From: an uncultured Litoreibacter sp.
Lineage (GTDB): Bacteria > Pseudomonadota > Alphaproteobacteria > Rhodobacterales > Rhodobacteraceae
Direction: 5' to 3'
NCBI GenBank assembly: GCA_947492995.1
Contig: CANLOU010000002.1
Location: 62,001 to 126,000 of the forward strand
DNA: 64,000 nt
Shown here: piece by piece, positions 17,603 through 26,081 of the stretch
Numbering within the stretch: position 1 is the first letter of the stretch
Layout of the letters: each line of letters begins with the position of its first letter
Position numbers and translations under genes: made by a program
The notes under the pieces: model-generated
The model's database searches: none
Told to the model about the DNA's origin: nothing
What the model saw: only the letters and a program-made list of their open reading frames with translations

Positions 17603-17983
17603 ATGATGGGGGACGCGGCGCGCGAGACCATTCGGTTGGACAAATGGCTGTGGCAGGCGCGGTTCTTCAAGACGCGCACATTGGCCGCATCGGTCGTGAA
17701 GGCTGGCAACGTCAGGGTAAACGCCACAAAGATCGCCAAGCCGGCGTTTCAGGTGGGGGAAGGCGACGGAATAACCTTTCCGCAAGGCAGCCAAACCCGC
17801 GTGGTGGTCGTGGCCGCTTGCGGGACGCGGCGCGGCCCCGCGCCCGAGGCGCAGGCGTTGTACCACGACAAGACCGTGTTCGAGGAAAAGGTTCCGCGCA
17901 CCGTCACGCCGTGGGGAAAAGGTCGCCCGACCAAGAAAGATCGCCGCACCCTGGACCTTTCGCGCAAGCCCCCGCTTGAATGA
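17603..17983 (+). CDS. S4-domain RNA-binding protein (Hsp15/HslR-like)
   Basis: A 126-residue protein with an N-terminal S4 domain: ETIRLDKWLWQARFFKTRTLAASVVKAGNVRVNATKIAKPAFQVGEGDGI. The length, early RLDKWLW motif and basic C-terminus (KGRPTKKDRRTLDL) match heat-shock protein 15 (HslR), which binds stalled 50S subunits carrying nascent peptidyl-tRNA. ATG 17603 or 17606 are both possible; the tracked ORF from 17537 reads through the repeat element and is not credible. Neighbouring SUV3-like helicase also works on RNA. Confidence 0.85.
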   Translation: MMGDAARETIRLDKWLWQARFFKTRTLAASVVKAGNVRVNATKIAKPAFQVGEGDGITFPQGSQTRVVVVAACGTRRGPAPEAQALYHDKTVFEEKVPRTVTPWGKGRPTKKDRRTLDLSRKPPLE

Positions 17984-18034
17984 TCCCCGATTGGGGATTA
18001 CCACAATGCCAACAGCCATTTTCGGACAACAGCC

Positions 18035-18370
18035 ATGACCTATATCGTCAATGACGCCTGCATCGCCTGCAAATACACCGACTGCGTAGAAGTCTGCCCC
18101 GTGGATTGCTTCTACGAGGGCGAGAACATGCTGGTGATCCACCCTGATGAGTGCATTGATTGCGGCGTCTGCGAGCCGGAATGCCCCGCCGACGCCATCC
18201 GCCCCGACACGGAGCCGGACATGGACAAATGGGTGGAATTCAACCGCAAATACTCCGAGAAATGGCCGGTTATCATCACCAAGAAGGACCCGCTGCCCAC
18301 CGCTGACGAGATGGACGGCAAAGAGGGCAAGATGGAGCTGTTCTCGGAAAATGCGGGCGAAGGCGGCTGA
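18035..18370 (+). CDS. fdxA: 7Fe ferredoxin
   Basis: A 111-residue ferredoxin with [17 protein letters not shown] and [16 protein letters not shown]. The cysteine spacing is that of 7Fe (3Fe-4S plus 4Fe-4S) ferredoxins of the FdxA group, with the long C-terminal extension [16 protein letters not shown] that wraps the core. It is a soluble low-potential electron carrier in the cytoplasm. FdxA next to CarD is a recurrent arrangement in Rhodobacteraceae, to my knowledge. A GC hairpin with a T tract follows. Confidence 0.95.
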   Translation: MTYIVNDACIACKYTDCVEVCPVDCFYEGENMLVIHPDECIDCGVCEPECPADAIRPDTEPDMDKWVEFNRKYSEKWPVIITKKDPLPTADEMDGKEGKMELFSENAGEGG

Positions 18371-18420
18371 TTCGCCCCCTTTCCGGCCCCAACGGCCCAT
18401 ATTCAACGTGGTATGAGCCG

Positions 18421-18447
18421 CGCCCCACTTTAAGGGGGGGCGTTTTT
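18421..18447 (+). terminator. intrinsic terminator after fdxA
   Basis: CGCCCC-N10-GGGGCG followed by TTTTT. It ends the fdxA transcript, leaving carD with its own promoter in the following 145 bases. Confidence 0.75.
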
Positions 18448-18592
18448 GTGCTATGTGTACGCCAAGGATGACAGCGTGTGGCCGCCTTACGGAGCGGGGA
18501 GAAACCGGCGCTTAACCATATGAAAATGATATCGGATGTGACCGGGGGGCTCTCCACCGGCCCTGTCCGTTTCGCTGTGAAAGTGAGTACAT

Positions 18593-19102
18593 ATGAGCAA
18601 GAAGAAGCAAGACTTCAGCCCAAACGAATTTGTGGTCTACCCCGCGCATGGCGTTGGCAAGGTGGTCAGCATCGAGACGCAGGAAGTGGCCGGCATCGAG
18701 CTGGAACTGTTCGTCGTTTCCTTCGAGAAGGACAAGATGACCCTGCGCGTGCCGACGCATAAAGCGTTGGAAGTGGGCATGCGGCCCTTGTCCTCGCCAG
18801 ATCTGGTGGGCCAAGCGTTCAAAACGCTGAAGGGCAAGGCCCGCGTCAAACGCGCGATGTGGTCGCGCCGGGCGCAGGAATATGAGCAAAAGATCAACTC
18901 GGGCGATTTGATTGCGATTGCCGAGGTGGTGCGCGACCTGCACCGCCATGGCGACCAGCGCGAGCAAAGCTATTCCGAGCGTCAGCTGTATGAGGCCGCG
19001 TTGGAGCGTCTGACCCGCGAAATCGCGGTGGTGCAAGGCAATGACGAGCCGTCCGCGATGAAGGAAATCGACGACGTGTTAATCAGCCGCAGCGCGGCTT
19101 AA
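18593..19102 (+). CDS. carD: CarD-family transcriptional regulator
   Basis: A 169-residue CarD/CdnL protein. The N-terminal RNA-polymerase-interacting Tudor-like domain shows FVVYPAHGVGKVVSIETQEVAG and FVVSFEKDKMTLRVPTHKA. The helical C-terminal DNA-binding domain holds MWSRRAQEYEQKINSGDLIAIAEVVRDLHR and SERQLYEAALERLTREIAVV. In alphaproteobacteria CarD binds the polymerase beta subunit and stabilises open complexes at promoters lacking a consensus -10, rRNA promoters included. It sits alone after a terminator. The ATG lies about ten bases behind a weak AAAGTGAG Shine-Dalgarno. Confidence 0.95.
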   Translation: MSKKKQDFSPNEFVVYPAHGVGKVVSIETQEVAGIELELFVVSFEKDKMTLRVPTHKALEVGMRPLSSPDLVGQAFKTLKGKARVKRAMWSRRAQEYEQKINSGDLIAIAEVVRDLHRHGDQREQSYSERQLYEAALERLTREIAVVQGNDEPSAMKEIDDVLISRSAA

Positions 19103-19120
19103 CGCCCACAAAACCTTTGC

Positions 19121-19150
19121 AAACGCCGCGCCTTCGGGGGCGGCGTTTTG
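19121..19150. terminator. bidirectional terminator carD / cobS
   Basis: AAACGCCG...CGGCGTTT stem closed by a GC-rich CTTCGGGG loop region, with T-rich sequence after it on the plus strand and A-rich before it. It sits between the stops of the convergent carD and cobS genes. Confidence 0.75.
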
Positions 19151-19154
19151 CGTT

Positions 19155-19916
19155 TCAGGAGGCGACCAAGGCGACCAAGACCGCCGCTTCGGTCATTTGC
19201 TGAGTGGCCCCCAGCACGTCACCGGTTTGGCCTTCGATTTTGGAGCGTGCGATAGAGCGGACCGCGAGGCTGGCAAGACCCGCAGCCGCGGCAACCCACA
19301 ATGCGGCAAGGCCGGAAAACAGCAACGCGGCGACGGCCGCAATGGCAAGGGCCGCCAGCATCACGTCGCGGCTTGGCCGCCCCGTCTTGCTGGACAGCCC
19401 ACCCTCGCGCGCATGCGGCAGCGCATGCATCACATGCACCATTGCGGCCCGCGACACGATTGGGGCCAACAGCAGCGCCCAGACCGCGCCATTCGCGATA
19501 AGCGACGTGTAAAGCGTCCAACGAACCCCTGTGACAAGGATCAGCGCCAGCACGCCATAGGTGCCGATGGCGCTGTCCTTCATGATCTCCAACCGGCGGG
19601 GCTTGTCCCAGCCGCCCCAGAACCCGTCGGCGCAATCGGCCAAACCGTCCTCGTGCATCGCGCCGGTGCTCATCACCAAGCTGGCCAGCAAGATCAGCGC
19701 CGCGACCGGGGCGGGGATGCCCAGCCACAGCGCACTCATCGCCAGAACGCTGGCCAAAACGGCGACCACAAGCCCTGCAACCGGGTAGGCCCATGCGGCC
19801 TGCGCAGCAGAGCGGTCGGCGTCTGACCAATCGGCCTGCGGCACCGGCAACCGGGTCAAAAGGCTCAGCGCCATCTTAAGGTCGTTCCACAGAATTTGGG
19901 GCGAGGGCAGGGGCAT
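19155..19916 (-). CDS. cobS: adenosylcobinamide-GDP ribazoletransferase (cobalamin synthase)
   Basis: A 253-residue membrane enzyme. [12 protein letters not shown] near the N-terminus, [32 protein letters not shown] (the D/E-rich CobS active-site motif HEDGLADxxDG) and five to six hydrophobic segments identify CobS. It joins adenosylcobinamide-GDP and alpha-ribazole at the inner membrane, the last step of the B12 nucleotide loop. It is divergent from cobT, which makes alpha-ribazole phosphate, with about 100 bases between the starts. I looked for a cobalamin riboswitch in this gap and did not see one. Confidence 0.95.
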   Translation of the reverse strand: MPLPSPQILWNDLKMALSLLTRLPVPQADWSDADRSAAQAAWAYPVAGLVVAVLASVLAMSALWLGIPAPVAALILLASLVMSTGAMHEDGLADCADGFWGGWDKPRRLEIMKDSAIGTYGVLALILVTGVRWTLYTSLIANGAVWALLLAPIVSRAAMVHVMHALPHAREGGLSSKTGRPSRDVMLAALAIAAVAALLFSGLAALWVAAAAGLASLAVRSIARSKIEGQTGDVLGATQQMTEAAVLVALVAS

Positions 19917-20013
19917 GTCGGTTTTAGGCCACTCCGGGGCGTGCAGGGTCTTTAGGTCGGGCCACGCTAAGGCTAGAAGGGCCGTGAATACAATCTCAAA
20001 CAGGTGGCCTCTG

Positions 20014-21024
20014 ATGACCGCTCCGTTCTCGACCCTCGCTGAATTTCAATCGGTTCTTGCCGCGCAGACCGGGCCCGACAGCCGGGCGCTCAAAGGGGCG
20101 CAGGACCGCAACGGGCAGTTGACCAAGCCGCCGGGCGCGTTGGGCCGTCTCGAAGATCTGGCGATCTGGTACGCGTCATGGCGCGCCGACCCGCGCCCCT
20201 CGGTCGAGGCCCCGCAGGTGATTATCTTTGCGGGCAACCACGGGGTCACGGCGCAGGGCGTGTCGGCCTTCCCGTCCGAGGTCACGGCGCAAATGGTCAT
20301 CAACTTTGAGCATGGCGGGGCGGCGATCAACCAGCTGTCCAAGGCGTTTGGCGCGACAATGGATGTCCATGCGCTGGAGCTGGACCGCCCCACCAGGGAC
20401 TTCACGGCAGAACCCGCCATGTCGGAGACCGACTGCGTGATCGCGCTGCGCACCGGCTGGGATGCGGTGAACCCGAAGGCCGATCTGCTGGTCACGGGCG
20501 AGATGGGCATCGGCAACACCACTTCGGCGGCGGCCATTGCCTGCGCGCTGTTTGGCGGGGAGGCCAGCGACTGGACCGGGCGAGGCACGGGCGTGGACGA
20601 CGCGGGCCTCGCCATCAAGACCCGCGTGGTGGCCGACGGCCTGGCGCTTCATGACACGGCGGACCCGTTGCAGGCGCTGCGCTGCCTTGGTGGCCGCGAA
20701 TTGGCGGCAATGGCCGGTGCGATTGCGGCCGCGCGCCAGCATGACATCCCGGTGATTCTGGACGGCTTCATCTGCACGGCAGCGGCGGCGGTGCTGGCAA
20801 AGGCGCAAGACGGCGCGTTGGATCACACTGTCGCAGGGCATCTGTCGGCCGAGGGCGCGCATGACAAGATGCTCAAGGCGCTGGGCAAAGAGCCGCTCCT
20901 CGCCCTTGGGCTGCGCCTTGGGGAAGGTTCGGGCGGCGCCTTGGCCATTGGCGTCCTGAAGGGCGCGGTGGCCTGCCATTCGGGCATGGCGACCTTTGCC
21001 GAGGCGGGCGTGGCGGACGGCTAA
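20014..21024 (+). CDS. cobT: nicotinate-nucleotide:dimethylbenzimidazole phosphoribosyltransferase
   Basis: A 336-residue CobT. The opening [60 protein letters not shown] and [10 protein letters not shown], and the C-terminal [23 protein letters not shown] (with the catalytic Glu region) are all family signatures. It makes alpha-ribazole 5'-phosphate for the lower ligand of cobalamin in the cytoplasm. ATG 20014 follows AGGTGG; the tracked start at 19915 overlaps the divergent cobS and is not credible. The opposed cobS-cobT pair covers the end of the B12 pathway. Confidence 0.95.
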   Translation: MTAPFSTLAEFQSVLAAQTGPDSRALKGAQDRNGQLTKPPGALGRLEDLAIWYASWRADPRPSVEAPQVIIFAGNHGVTAQGVSAFPSEVTAQMVINFEHGGAAINQLSKAFGATMDVHALELDRPTRDFTAEPAMSETDCVIALRTGWDAVNPKADLLVTGEMGIGNTTSAAAIACALFGGEASDWTGRGTGVDDAGLAIKTRVVADGLALHDTADPLQALRCLGGRELAAMAGAIAAARQHDIPVILDGFICTAAAAVLAKAQDGALDHTVAGHLSAEGAHDKMLKALGKEPLLALGLRLGEGSGGALAIGVLKGAVACHSGMATFAEAGVADG

Positions 21025-21084
21025 CTCAACAAGATTTGTGAAGGGCACCCGCGCTAGGCTTGGCATGTCCCAGCTTAGGAGCGC

Positions 21085-21470
21085 ATGATGCTTGATATGA
21101 CCCCAACCCCTGATCCCGTTGCCGCGGCTTTTGCCGATATGCCAGCCTCCGAGGCGGCCAAACTTATGGAGGCCCACGCGCTGATCCATGCCGAGGCCGC
21201 AAGGCTGGGCATTGGCCCGTTAGAAGACACGCTGAAATGGGGGCAGCCGTCTGTTGTGCCGCCGAAGACATCCGGCACCACGATCCGGCTGGGCCTCTTG
21301 GGCGGGAAGGCCGCCGTTTTCGTGCATTGCCAGACGTCAATCATCGAAACTGCCCGCGAGACGTTTGGCGGGGTCGCTGAATTCTCCGGCAATCGCGCCT
21401 TGGTGCTGGGGGCGACGCCCGCGCCACCACCCATGTCATTTGCGCGGCGCTCACCTACCACCAGCGTTAA
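21085..21470 (+). pseudogene. DUF1801 family protein, frameshifted
   Basis: The ORF from ATG 21085 (AGGAG upstream) gives a DUF1801-like protein: LMEAHALIHAEAARLGIGPLEDTLKWGQPSVVPPKTSGTTIRLG...GNRALVLG. It then breaks into a Pro/Arg-rich tail running into the antisense of the next gene. One extra G in the GGGGG run at 21408-21412 would instead give GGDARATTHVICAALTYHQR followed by TAA at 21468-21470, which looks like the normal family C-terminus. That stop would also share TTAA with the convergent cyclase gene. Either a real frameshift or a homopolymer sequencing error. DUF1801 function is not established. Confidence 0.75.
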
Positions 21471-22279
21471 ACCATCGCGAAGATGCGGGCGGGTCCGCCG
21501 GTGCCGCCGGCATGTTTGGGCGCGCCAATGATGAGCGTGGCGCCAGCGACAGGGACGCGGTCGAGATTGGCGAGGTTCTCGATGCCGAACCGGCCTGCTG
21601 GCAGCCACGCGTAATGGGTCGCAAAATCCGGCGACGGCCCATGGTCGAGCGACAGCGTGTCGACCGCAATCGAGCCCGCCTGCGTCTCCAGCAACATCTG
21701 CGTGGCCTCAATATGGAAGCCCGGGTAGTGCTGCGCCTGCCCGTCAAAGCCGCGAAACGCGTCGCTTCCCGTCTTGGATCCCCAGCCGGAATGCATGGCC
21801 ACGCAGGCATGTGCGGGGATGTCGCCATGGGCGTCGATCCAGGCCTGAATGTCGTCAGGCGTCACTTGCGTGTCCGCGTCGCCCTCGGCGCGGGCGGCAA
21901 TGTCGATCACGCAAAGCGGGGCCACAAGGTTCGATACCTCGATCTCGTCCACCGACAGCCCGTCAGCGGAGAAATGCAGCGGCGCGTCGATATGGGTGCC
22001 GGTGTGCTCGTCAATCGACAGGTTGAACAGGTTGAACCCGTCTTTGGAGAATTCGAACTGCTGGGTCATCGCGATGCCCGGCTCCCCGCCCCATGTCGGG
22101 AACGCGGCGCTCAGCGAATGCGTCATGTCCTCAACGGTGGCATGGCCGGCCGCCAATGCGGGCGGCGCGGTGATGGCCCCCGCGACGGCGGCGGCTCCGG
22201 TCAGGGCCGCCCCTTTGAAGAAGGACCGGCGCGACAGCATCTTTTCTTTAACGGAATTCATCACACAGACATCACACAT
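21467..22279 (-). CDS. Tat-exported cyclase-family (kynurenine formamidase-like) metal hydrolase
   Basis: A 270-residue protein with a twin-arginine leader (SRRSFFKGAALTGAAAVAGAI). It carries the cyclase/formamidase motif EHTGTHIDAPLHF, in which two His and Asp bind metal, and later SLDHGPSPDF. Relatives hydrolyse N-formylkynurenine, isatin or other cyclic amides; the substrate is unknown and the Tat signal puts this one in the periplasm. ATG 22279 (CDVCVMNSVKEKML) has GGGAG nine bases upstream, better than the tracked 22294. The CxxC in the pre-leader is notable. The gene is convergent with the DUF1801 gene and divergent from the flavodoxin-like gene. Confidence 0.85.
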   Translation of the reverse strand: MCDVCVMNSVKEKMLSRRSFFKGAALTGAAAVAGAITAPPALAAGHATVEDMTHSLSAAFPTWGGEPGIAMTQQFEFSKDGFNLFNLSIDEHTGTHIDAPLHFSADGLSVDEIEVSNLVAPLCVIDIAARAEGDADTQVTPDDIQAWIDAHGDIPAHACVAMHSGWGSKTGSDAFRGFDGQAQHYPGFHIEATQMLLETQAGSIAVDTLSLDHGPSPDFATHYAWLPAGRFGIENLANLDRVPVAGATLIIGAPKHAGGTGGPARIFAMV

Positions 22280-22441
22280 ATTGAAAACTCCCATTTGTTG
22301 AATGCCACCATCCTGCGGCGCGTCACGGTGGAAATCAACTCAAGCGCCCTTGCGGCACGCGGTGGGCCGTGCGAGGCCCGCACTCAATTCAGCTTGAAAC
22401 CGGCACGTGGCGGCTGTTGTGTGGGGGCAAAGGGGACGCAT

Positions 22442-22984
22442 ATGCCCAATATCGAAATCGTCAGCTATTCCGGCACCGGCAACACCACCAGATTGGCCGA
22501 AACTATCGCGCAAGCCTGTGGCGCGCGCATCTGGACTATCCCGCATGATGGCGAGGTCAAACGCAAAATGTGGGGCGCCTTGGACGATGCCGATACAATC
22601 CTGTTTGGCAGCCCCACCTATATGGGCGGCCCGGCCTGGCAGTTCAAACGCTTCGCCGATGCCACCGGGGACCGGTGGTATAATCGTGATTGGCAAGACA
22701 AGCTGGCGGGCGGGTTCACAACGTCAAGCTCCACCAATGGCGATAAGGGCGAATGCCTGTCTTATTTCATCACCTTGGCCAACCAGCATGGGATGATTTG
22801 GGTGTCGTTGGGCCAAAGCTCGCCCCCCAGTCGCGCCACCCCTCAGACGGCCACCAATTGGACAGGCGGCAATGGCGGTGTGATGGCGATCACAGGGCGC
22901 GAGGGCCTGCCAGAGGGCGATCTGCAAAGTGCCCACGACTACGGCACACGGGTCAAACAGCTCACAGACCGGTTCACAGCCTAG
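22442..22984 (+). CDS. flavodoxin-like NAD(P)H dehydrogenase / FMN-binding protein
   Basis: The real product is 180 residues starting PNIEIVSYSGTGNTTRLAETIAQ, an FMN phosphate-binding loop of the flavodoxin fold. SPTYMGGPAWQFKRF and TNWTGGNGGVMAI follow, resembling the WrbA-type flavoprotein family. The track lists a 576-residue ORF from 21254, but everything before 22442 in that ORF is antisense to the cyclase gene and has no domain. It is probably a cytoplasmic flavin-dependent oxidoreductase; electron donor and acceptor are unknown. A reverse-oriented dispersed element and a hairpin pair follow it. Confidence 0.82.
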   Translation: MPNIEIVSYSGTGNTTRLAETIAQACGARIWTIPHDGEVKRKMWGALDDADTILFGSPTYMGGPAWQFKRFADATGDRWYNRDWQDKLAGGFTTSSSTNGDKGECLSYFITLANQHGMIWVSLGQSSPPSRATPQTATNWTGGNGGVMAITGREGLPEGDLQSAHDYGTRVKQLTDRFTA

Positions 22985-23019
22985 GTTTCTTTCTGCCCAA
23001 AATATGCCCGCCGGAGGCG
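22985..23019 (-). repeat. dispersed CCTCCGGCGGG-ATATTTT element, reverse copy
   Basis: Read on the minus strand this is CTTACGCCTCCGGCGGGCATATTTTGGGCAGAAAGAAAC, matching GCCTCCGGCGGGCATATTTTTGGCAAAAAGAAG at 53666-53698 almost base for base. It follows the flavodoxin-like gene and is adjacent to the paired hairpins at 23021. Confidence 0.7.
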
Positions 23020-23020
23020 T

Positions 23021-23067
23021 AAGAATTTTCGCCGAAAATTCTTCAAATTTCTTAGTCTAAGAAATTT
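23021..23067. terminator. paired perfect hairpins between convergent genes
   Basis: AAGAATTTTC-gcc-GAAAATTCTT (23021-23043) then AAATTTCTTA-gtc-TAAGAAATTT (23045-23067). Both are perfect 10-base stems with 3-base loops. They lie between the ends of the flavodoxin-like and GNAT genes. This is the cleanest copy of the paired-hairpin family. Confidence 0.8.
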
Positions 23068-23080
23068 CCACCGCCAAAAA

Positions 23081-23542
23081 TCACAGGGTCTTAAACATCC
23101 GAAAATTCGGAATATCAACACCGTCTCGCTGCACGACCTGTGCCGCCTCAACCTGCCAGCCCTGCCGTTCGAAGAACGGCTTGGCCAAATGGCTGGCCTC
23201 GACCGTCATCTTGATAAGCCCCTGCCGCCTGATATGCGCTTCTATGGCGTCATATAGCTCCAACGCCGTGCCTTTGCCCATCTGGTCGGGGGCGACATAG
23301 GCCATGTCGATCTGCGCCCAGTCCAGCACGGACATGAAGCCCAGGACCCGGCGGTCCAGCTCGGCCACAAAGGTCGTCGCATGGCCCAGCTTCTCCGCCC
23401 AGCCATCGGGCAGGCTGTCATGCGGGGCCCAGGCTGCGCGCTGCGCTGCGGTGTAGCGGGCTTTGGCCCCCTCGCGCACGGCGTCAAAGAAGACCTGATA
23501 TGTGGCACTTGCATCCTCTGGCTCAAAGCGTCGGATCGCCAT
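23081..23542 (-). CDS. GNAT family N-acetyltransferase
   Basis: A 153-residue GNAT: AIRRFEPEDASATYQVFFDAVREGA, a central VLGFMSVLDWAQIDMAYVAPDQMGKGTALELYDAIEA (acetyl-CoA-binding Q/RxxGxG/A region, here QMGKGTA) and VEASHLAKPFFERQGWQ. These are the marks of small-molecule or protein N-acetyltransferases, substrate unknown. ATG 23542 lies four bases after the SDR stop, so the two form an operon; the tracked start at 23632 overlaps the SDR gene. It ends before the hairpin pair. Confidence 0.82.
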   Translation of the reverse strand: MAIRRFEPEDASATYQVFFDAVREGAKARYTAAQRAAWAPHDSLPDGWAEKLGHATTFVAELDRRVLGFMSVLDWAQIDMAYVAPDQMGKGTALELYDAIEAHIRRQGLIKMTVEASHLAKPFFERQGWQVEAAQVVQRDGVDIPNFRMFKTL

Positions 23543-23546
23543 CAGA

Positions 23547-24302
23547 TCACACCTGACCGCCCGCAATTTCGATGGTTTGCCCGTTGACGCTGCCCGAGCC
23601 TGCGCCGCAAAGCCACGCGGCGGCCGCGCCAATCTCGGCGGCTTCGATCAACCGCTTGTGGCGGTTGGAGCGCACCATTGTGCCCAAGGCGTCCTCCTTG
23701 GAAATTCCGGCGCGCGCGGCGATGTCGTCGGTGTTGCGGGTGACAATCGGCGTGTCGACATAGCCCGGGCACAGCGCGTTGAATGTGTACGGCCCGCCCA
23801 TGTAATCCTCCGACAGCCCCCGGATAAGCCCGATCAACCCGTGTTTGGAGGCCGAATAGGCCGGCGCGCCGCGCAGGCCCCGCACCCCCGCGATCGAGGC
23901 CACGGCAATCACCCGGCCCCAATCGGTGCTCAGCATCGAGGGCAGGCAGGCCTGGATTGTCAACATTGCACCATCCAGATTGGTTGCCATCGTCCGCCGC
24001 CAGAACGCCAAATCCATCTTCGAGATGGATTTCCCCTCCGCAATCCCCGCATTTGGTACGCAAATCTGCACCGGCCCGTTTCGTGCCACGGCGGCCTCGA
24101 CCACCGAGTGTGTGGCGTCGGCATCCGTCACGTCCAGCGCAAGAGGCAGGCCGCCGAAGGACGCGGCCGCGTCCTCTAACACCTCGATGCGTCGCCCCGT
24201 GATGGTGACCGCCGCCCCCTGCGCGGCCAGCGCCTGTGCGATGGCCAATCCAATGCCGGTGCCGCCCCCGGTGATGAATGCGTGTTTGCCCGATAGGTGC
24301 AT
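23547..24302 (-). CDS. short-chain dehydrogenase/reductase
   Basis: A 251-residue SDR: cofactor motif TGGGTGIGLAIAQAL, VPNAGIAEG in place of NNAG, catalytic region ASIAGVRG...PAYSASKHGLIGL with Tyr and Lys, and CPGYVDTPIV. The end of the chain (EAAEIGAAAAWLCGAGSGSVNGQTIEIAGGQV) is like 3-hydroxybutyrate or 3-oxoacyl reductases, but the substrate is not readable. ATG 24302 with AAGGGGGG upstream opens the Rossmann fold; the tracked 24392 start adds an unrelated stretch. The GNAT gene follows at once. The gene is divergent from pntA. Confidence 0.85.
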   Translation of the reverse strand: MHLSGKHAFITGGGTGIGLAIAQALAAQGAAVTITGRRIEVLEDAAASFGGLPLALDVTDADATHSVVEAAVARNGPVQICVPNAGIAEGKSISKMDLAFWRRTMATNLDGAMLTIQACLPSMLSTDWGRVIAVASIAGVRGLRGAPAYSASKHGLIGLIRGLSEDYMGGPYTFNALCPGYVDTPIVTRNTDDIAARAGISKEDALGTMVRSNRHKRLIEAAEIGAAAAWLCGAGSGSVNGQTIEIAGGQV

Positions 24303-24494
24303 GATGACCCCCCTTGTTTGGGCCAGATTACCCGGTCCCACCGTCAAATCCAGCAAGTCATAATATTGCATCCAGCGGTAATGTTGCGACATTTTGTTAC
24401 TCTCTTAATGCGGCCACTTTACGTTTCCGATAGGCGGCGATAGGAACAAGGTTCTGCGAGTTACATTTCATTTGAGCCACAAAAGGAGGGCCAC

Positions 24495-26069
24495 ATGAAA
24501 ATCGGGGCACCCAAAGAGACATTTGCCGGTGAAAACAGGGTCGCGATGACCCCTGAAAGCGCGGTATTGCTGCAAAAGCTGGGCCATGAATGCGTGATCG
24601 AATCCAAGGCGGGCGCTGCCGCCGGATTCTCTGACAAAGCCTATAAGGACGCGGGCGTTGAGGTGGTGAAATCTGCCGCCGCGCTGTGGAAGGCCGCGGA
24701 CATTGTTGTCAAAGTCCGCCAGCCCACCACCACGGAGCAAAAGAAGCTGGCAGCGGGACAGACCCTGATCTCCTTCTTTAATCCCGCCGCCAATGAAAAA
24801 GGCATGAAGGCCGCCGCTGATGCTGGCGCGACCGTGATTGCGATGGAAATGGTGCCACGCATCAGCCGCGCCCAAAAAATGGACGCGCTGTCCTCCATGG
24901 CCAATATTGCGGGCTACCGCGCGGTCATTGAAGCCGGTAACAATTTTGGCCGCTTTTTCACCGGTCAGGTGACAGCCGCCGGTAAAGTGCCGCCAGCCAA
25001 GGTGCTTGTCGTAGGCGCGGGCGTTGCGGGCCTTGCTGCCATCGGCACCGCGACGTCGCTGGGTGCCATCACCTACGCGTTCGATGTGCGCCCCGAAGTG
25101 GCGGAGCAGGTCGAATCGATGGGCGCTGAATTCGTCTTCCTCGACTTCGAGGAAGAGCAGGCCGACGGCTCCGCCTCCGGCGGCTACGCGGCGGTCTCAA
25201 GCCCTGAATTCCGCGAGGCGCAACTCGCCAAGTTCCGTGAGCTGGCCCCTGAGGTCGACATCGTCATCACCACGGCGCTGATCCCCAACCGCGAGGCGCC
25301 CGAGCTGTGGACCGAGGATATGGTCAAGGCCATGAAACCCGGATCGGTCATCGTGGACCTCGCCGCAGAGAAGGGCGGCAACTGCAAGCTGACCATCATG
25401 GACGAGAAAATCGTCACCGACAACGGCGTCACCATCATCGGCTACACCGACTTCCCAAGCCGGATGGGCGCGCAGGCATCTTCGCTTTACGCCAACAACA
25501 TCCGCCACATGATTGCAGACCTGACGCCCGAAAAAGACGGCGTCATCGTGCATGACATGGAAGATGACGTCATTCGCGGCGCGACTGTAACCCACGACAA
25601 AAAGGTCACATGGCCACCCCCGCCGCCCAAAGTGGCGGCGATTGCCGCAGCGCCCAAGAAGGAAAAGCCCAAAGAGCTGACGGCGGACGAAAAGCGCGCG
25701 GCCGAGGCCGCGGCCTTCAAGCAAGAGACCAAAACTCAAGTCACGCTGATCGCCGCAGGCGCGGCGCTGCTCTTGGCTGTGGGCCTCGTGGCCCCGGCCA
25801 GCTTCATGCAGCATTTCATCGTCTTCGTGCTGGCGGTCTTTGTGGGATTCCAGGTCATTTGGAACGTGGCCCACTCGCTGCACACGCCTTTGATGGCGGT
25901 GACCAACGCGATTTCGTCGATCATCATCTTGGGCGCGTTGACCCAGATCGGGTCGGGGTCATTCCTTGTGGTCCTGCTCGCGGCGGCGTCGGTCTTTATG
26001 ACCGGCATCAACATTTTCGGTGGCTTTCTCGTGACACGGCGCATGCTCGCCATGTTCCAGAAGTCGTAA
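24495..26069 (+). CDS. pntA: NAD(P) transhydrogenase alpha subunit
   Basis: A 524-residue PntA with domain I ([42 protein letters not shown] for NAD binding, [10 protein letters not shown]) and, after a Lys/Ala/Pro-rich linker ([13 protein letters not shown]), domain II with three to four membrane helices. With PntB it couples inward proton flow to reduction of NADP+ by NADH at the inner membrane. This single-chain form is longer than the split PntAA/PntAB of some alphaproteobacteria. A strong AGGAGG precedes ATG. pntB follows after 12 bases. Confidence 0.95.
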   Translation: MKIGAPKETFAGENRVAMTPESAVLLQKLGHECVIESKAGAAAGFSDKAYKDAGVEVVKSAAALWKAADIVVKVRQPTTTEQKKLAAGQTLISFFNPAANEKGMKAAADAGATVIAMEMVPRISRAQKMDALSSMANIAGYRAVIEAGNNFGRFFTGQVTAAGKVPPAKVLVVGAGVAGLAAIGTATSLGAITYAFDVRPEVAEQVESMGAEFVFLDFEEEQADGSASGGYAAVSSPEFREAQLAKFRELAPEVDIVITTALIPNREAPELWTEDMVKAMKPGSVIVDLAAEKGGNCKLTIMDEKIVTDNGVTIIGYTDFPSRMGAQASSLYANNIRHMIADLTPEKDGVIVHDMEDDVIRGATVTHDKKVTWPPPPPKVAAIAAAPKKEKPKELTADEKRAAEAAAFKQETKTQVTLIAAGAALLLAVGLVAPASFMQHFIVFVLAVFVGFQVIWNVAHSLHTPLMAVTNAISSIIILGALTQIGSGSFLVVLLAAASVFMTGINIFGGFLVTRRMLAMFQKS

Positions 26070-26081
26070 GGGGTAGGGATC

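Noticed and set aside
19917-20013. Possible cobalamin riboswitch between cobS and cobT
   Set aside because: Looked for the B12-box type sequence and long structured leader; only about 100 bases are available and no such box was seen.
21254-22441. N-terminal 396 residues of the tracked 576-residue ORF
   Set aside because: Antisense to the cyclase-family gene and out of frame with DUF1801; the real flavodoxin-like gene starts at 22442.
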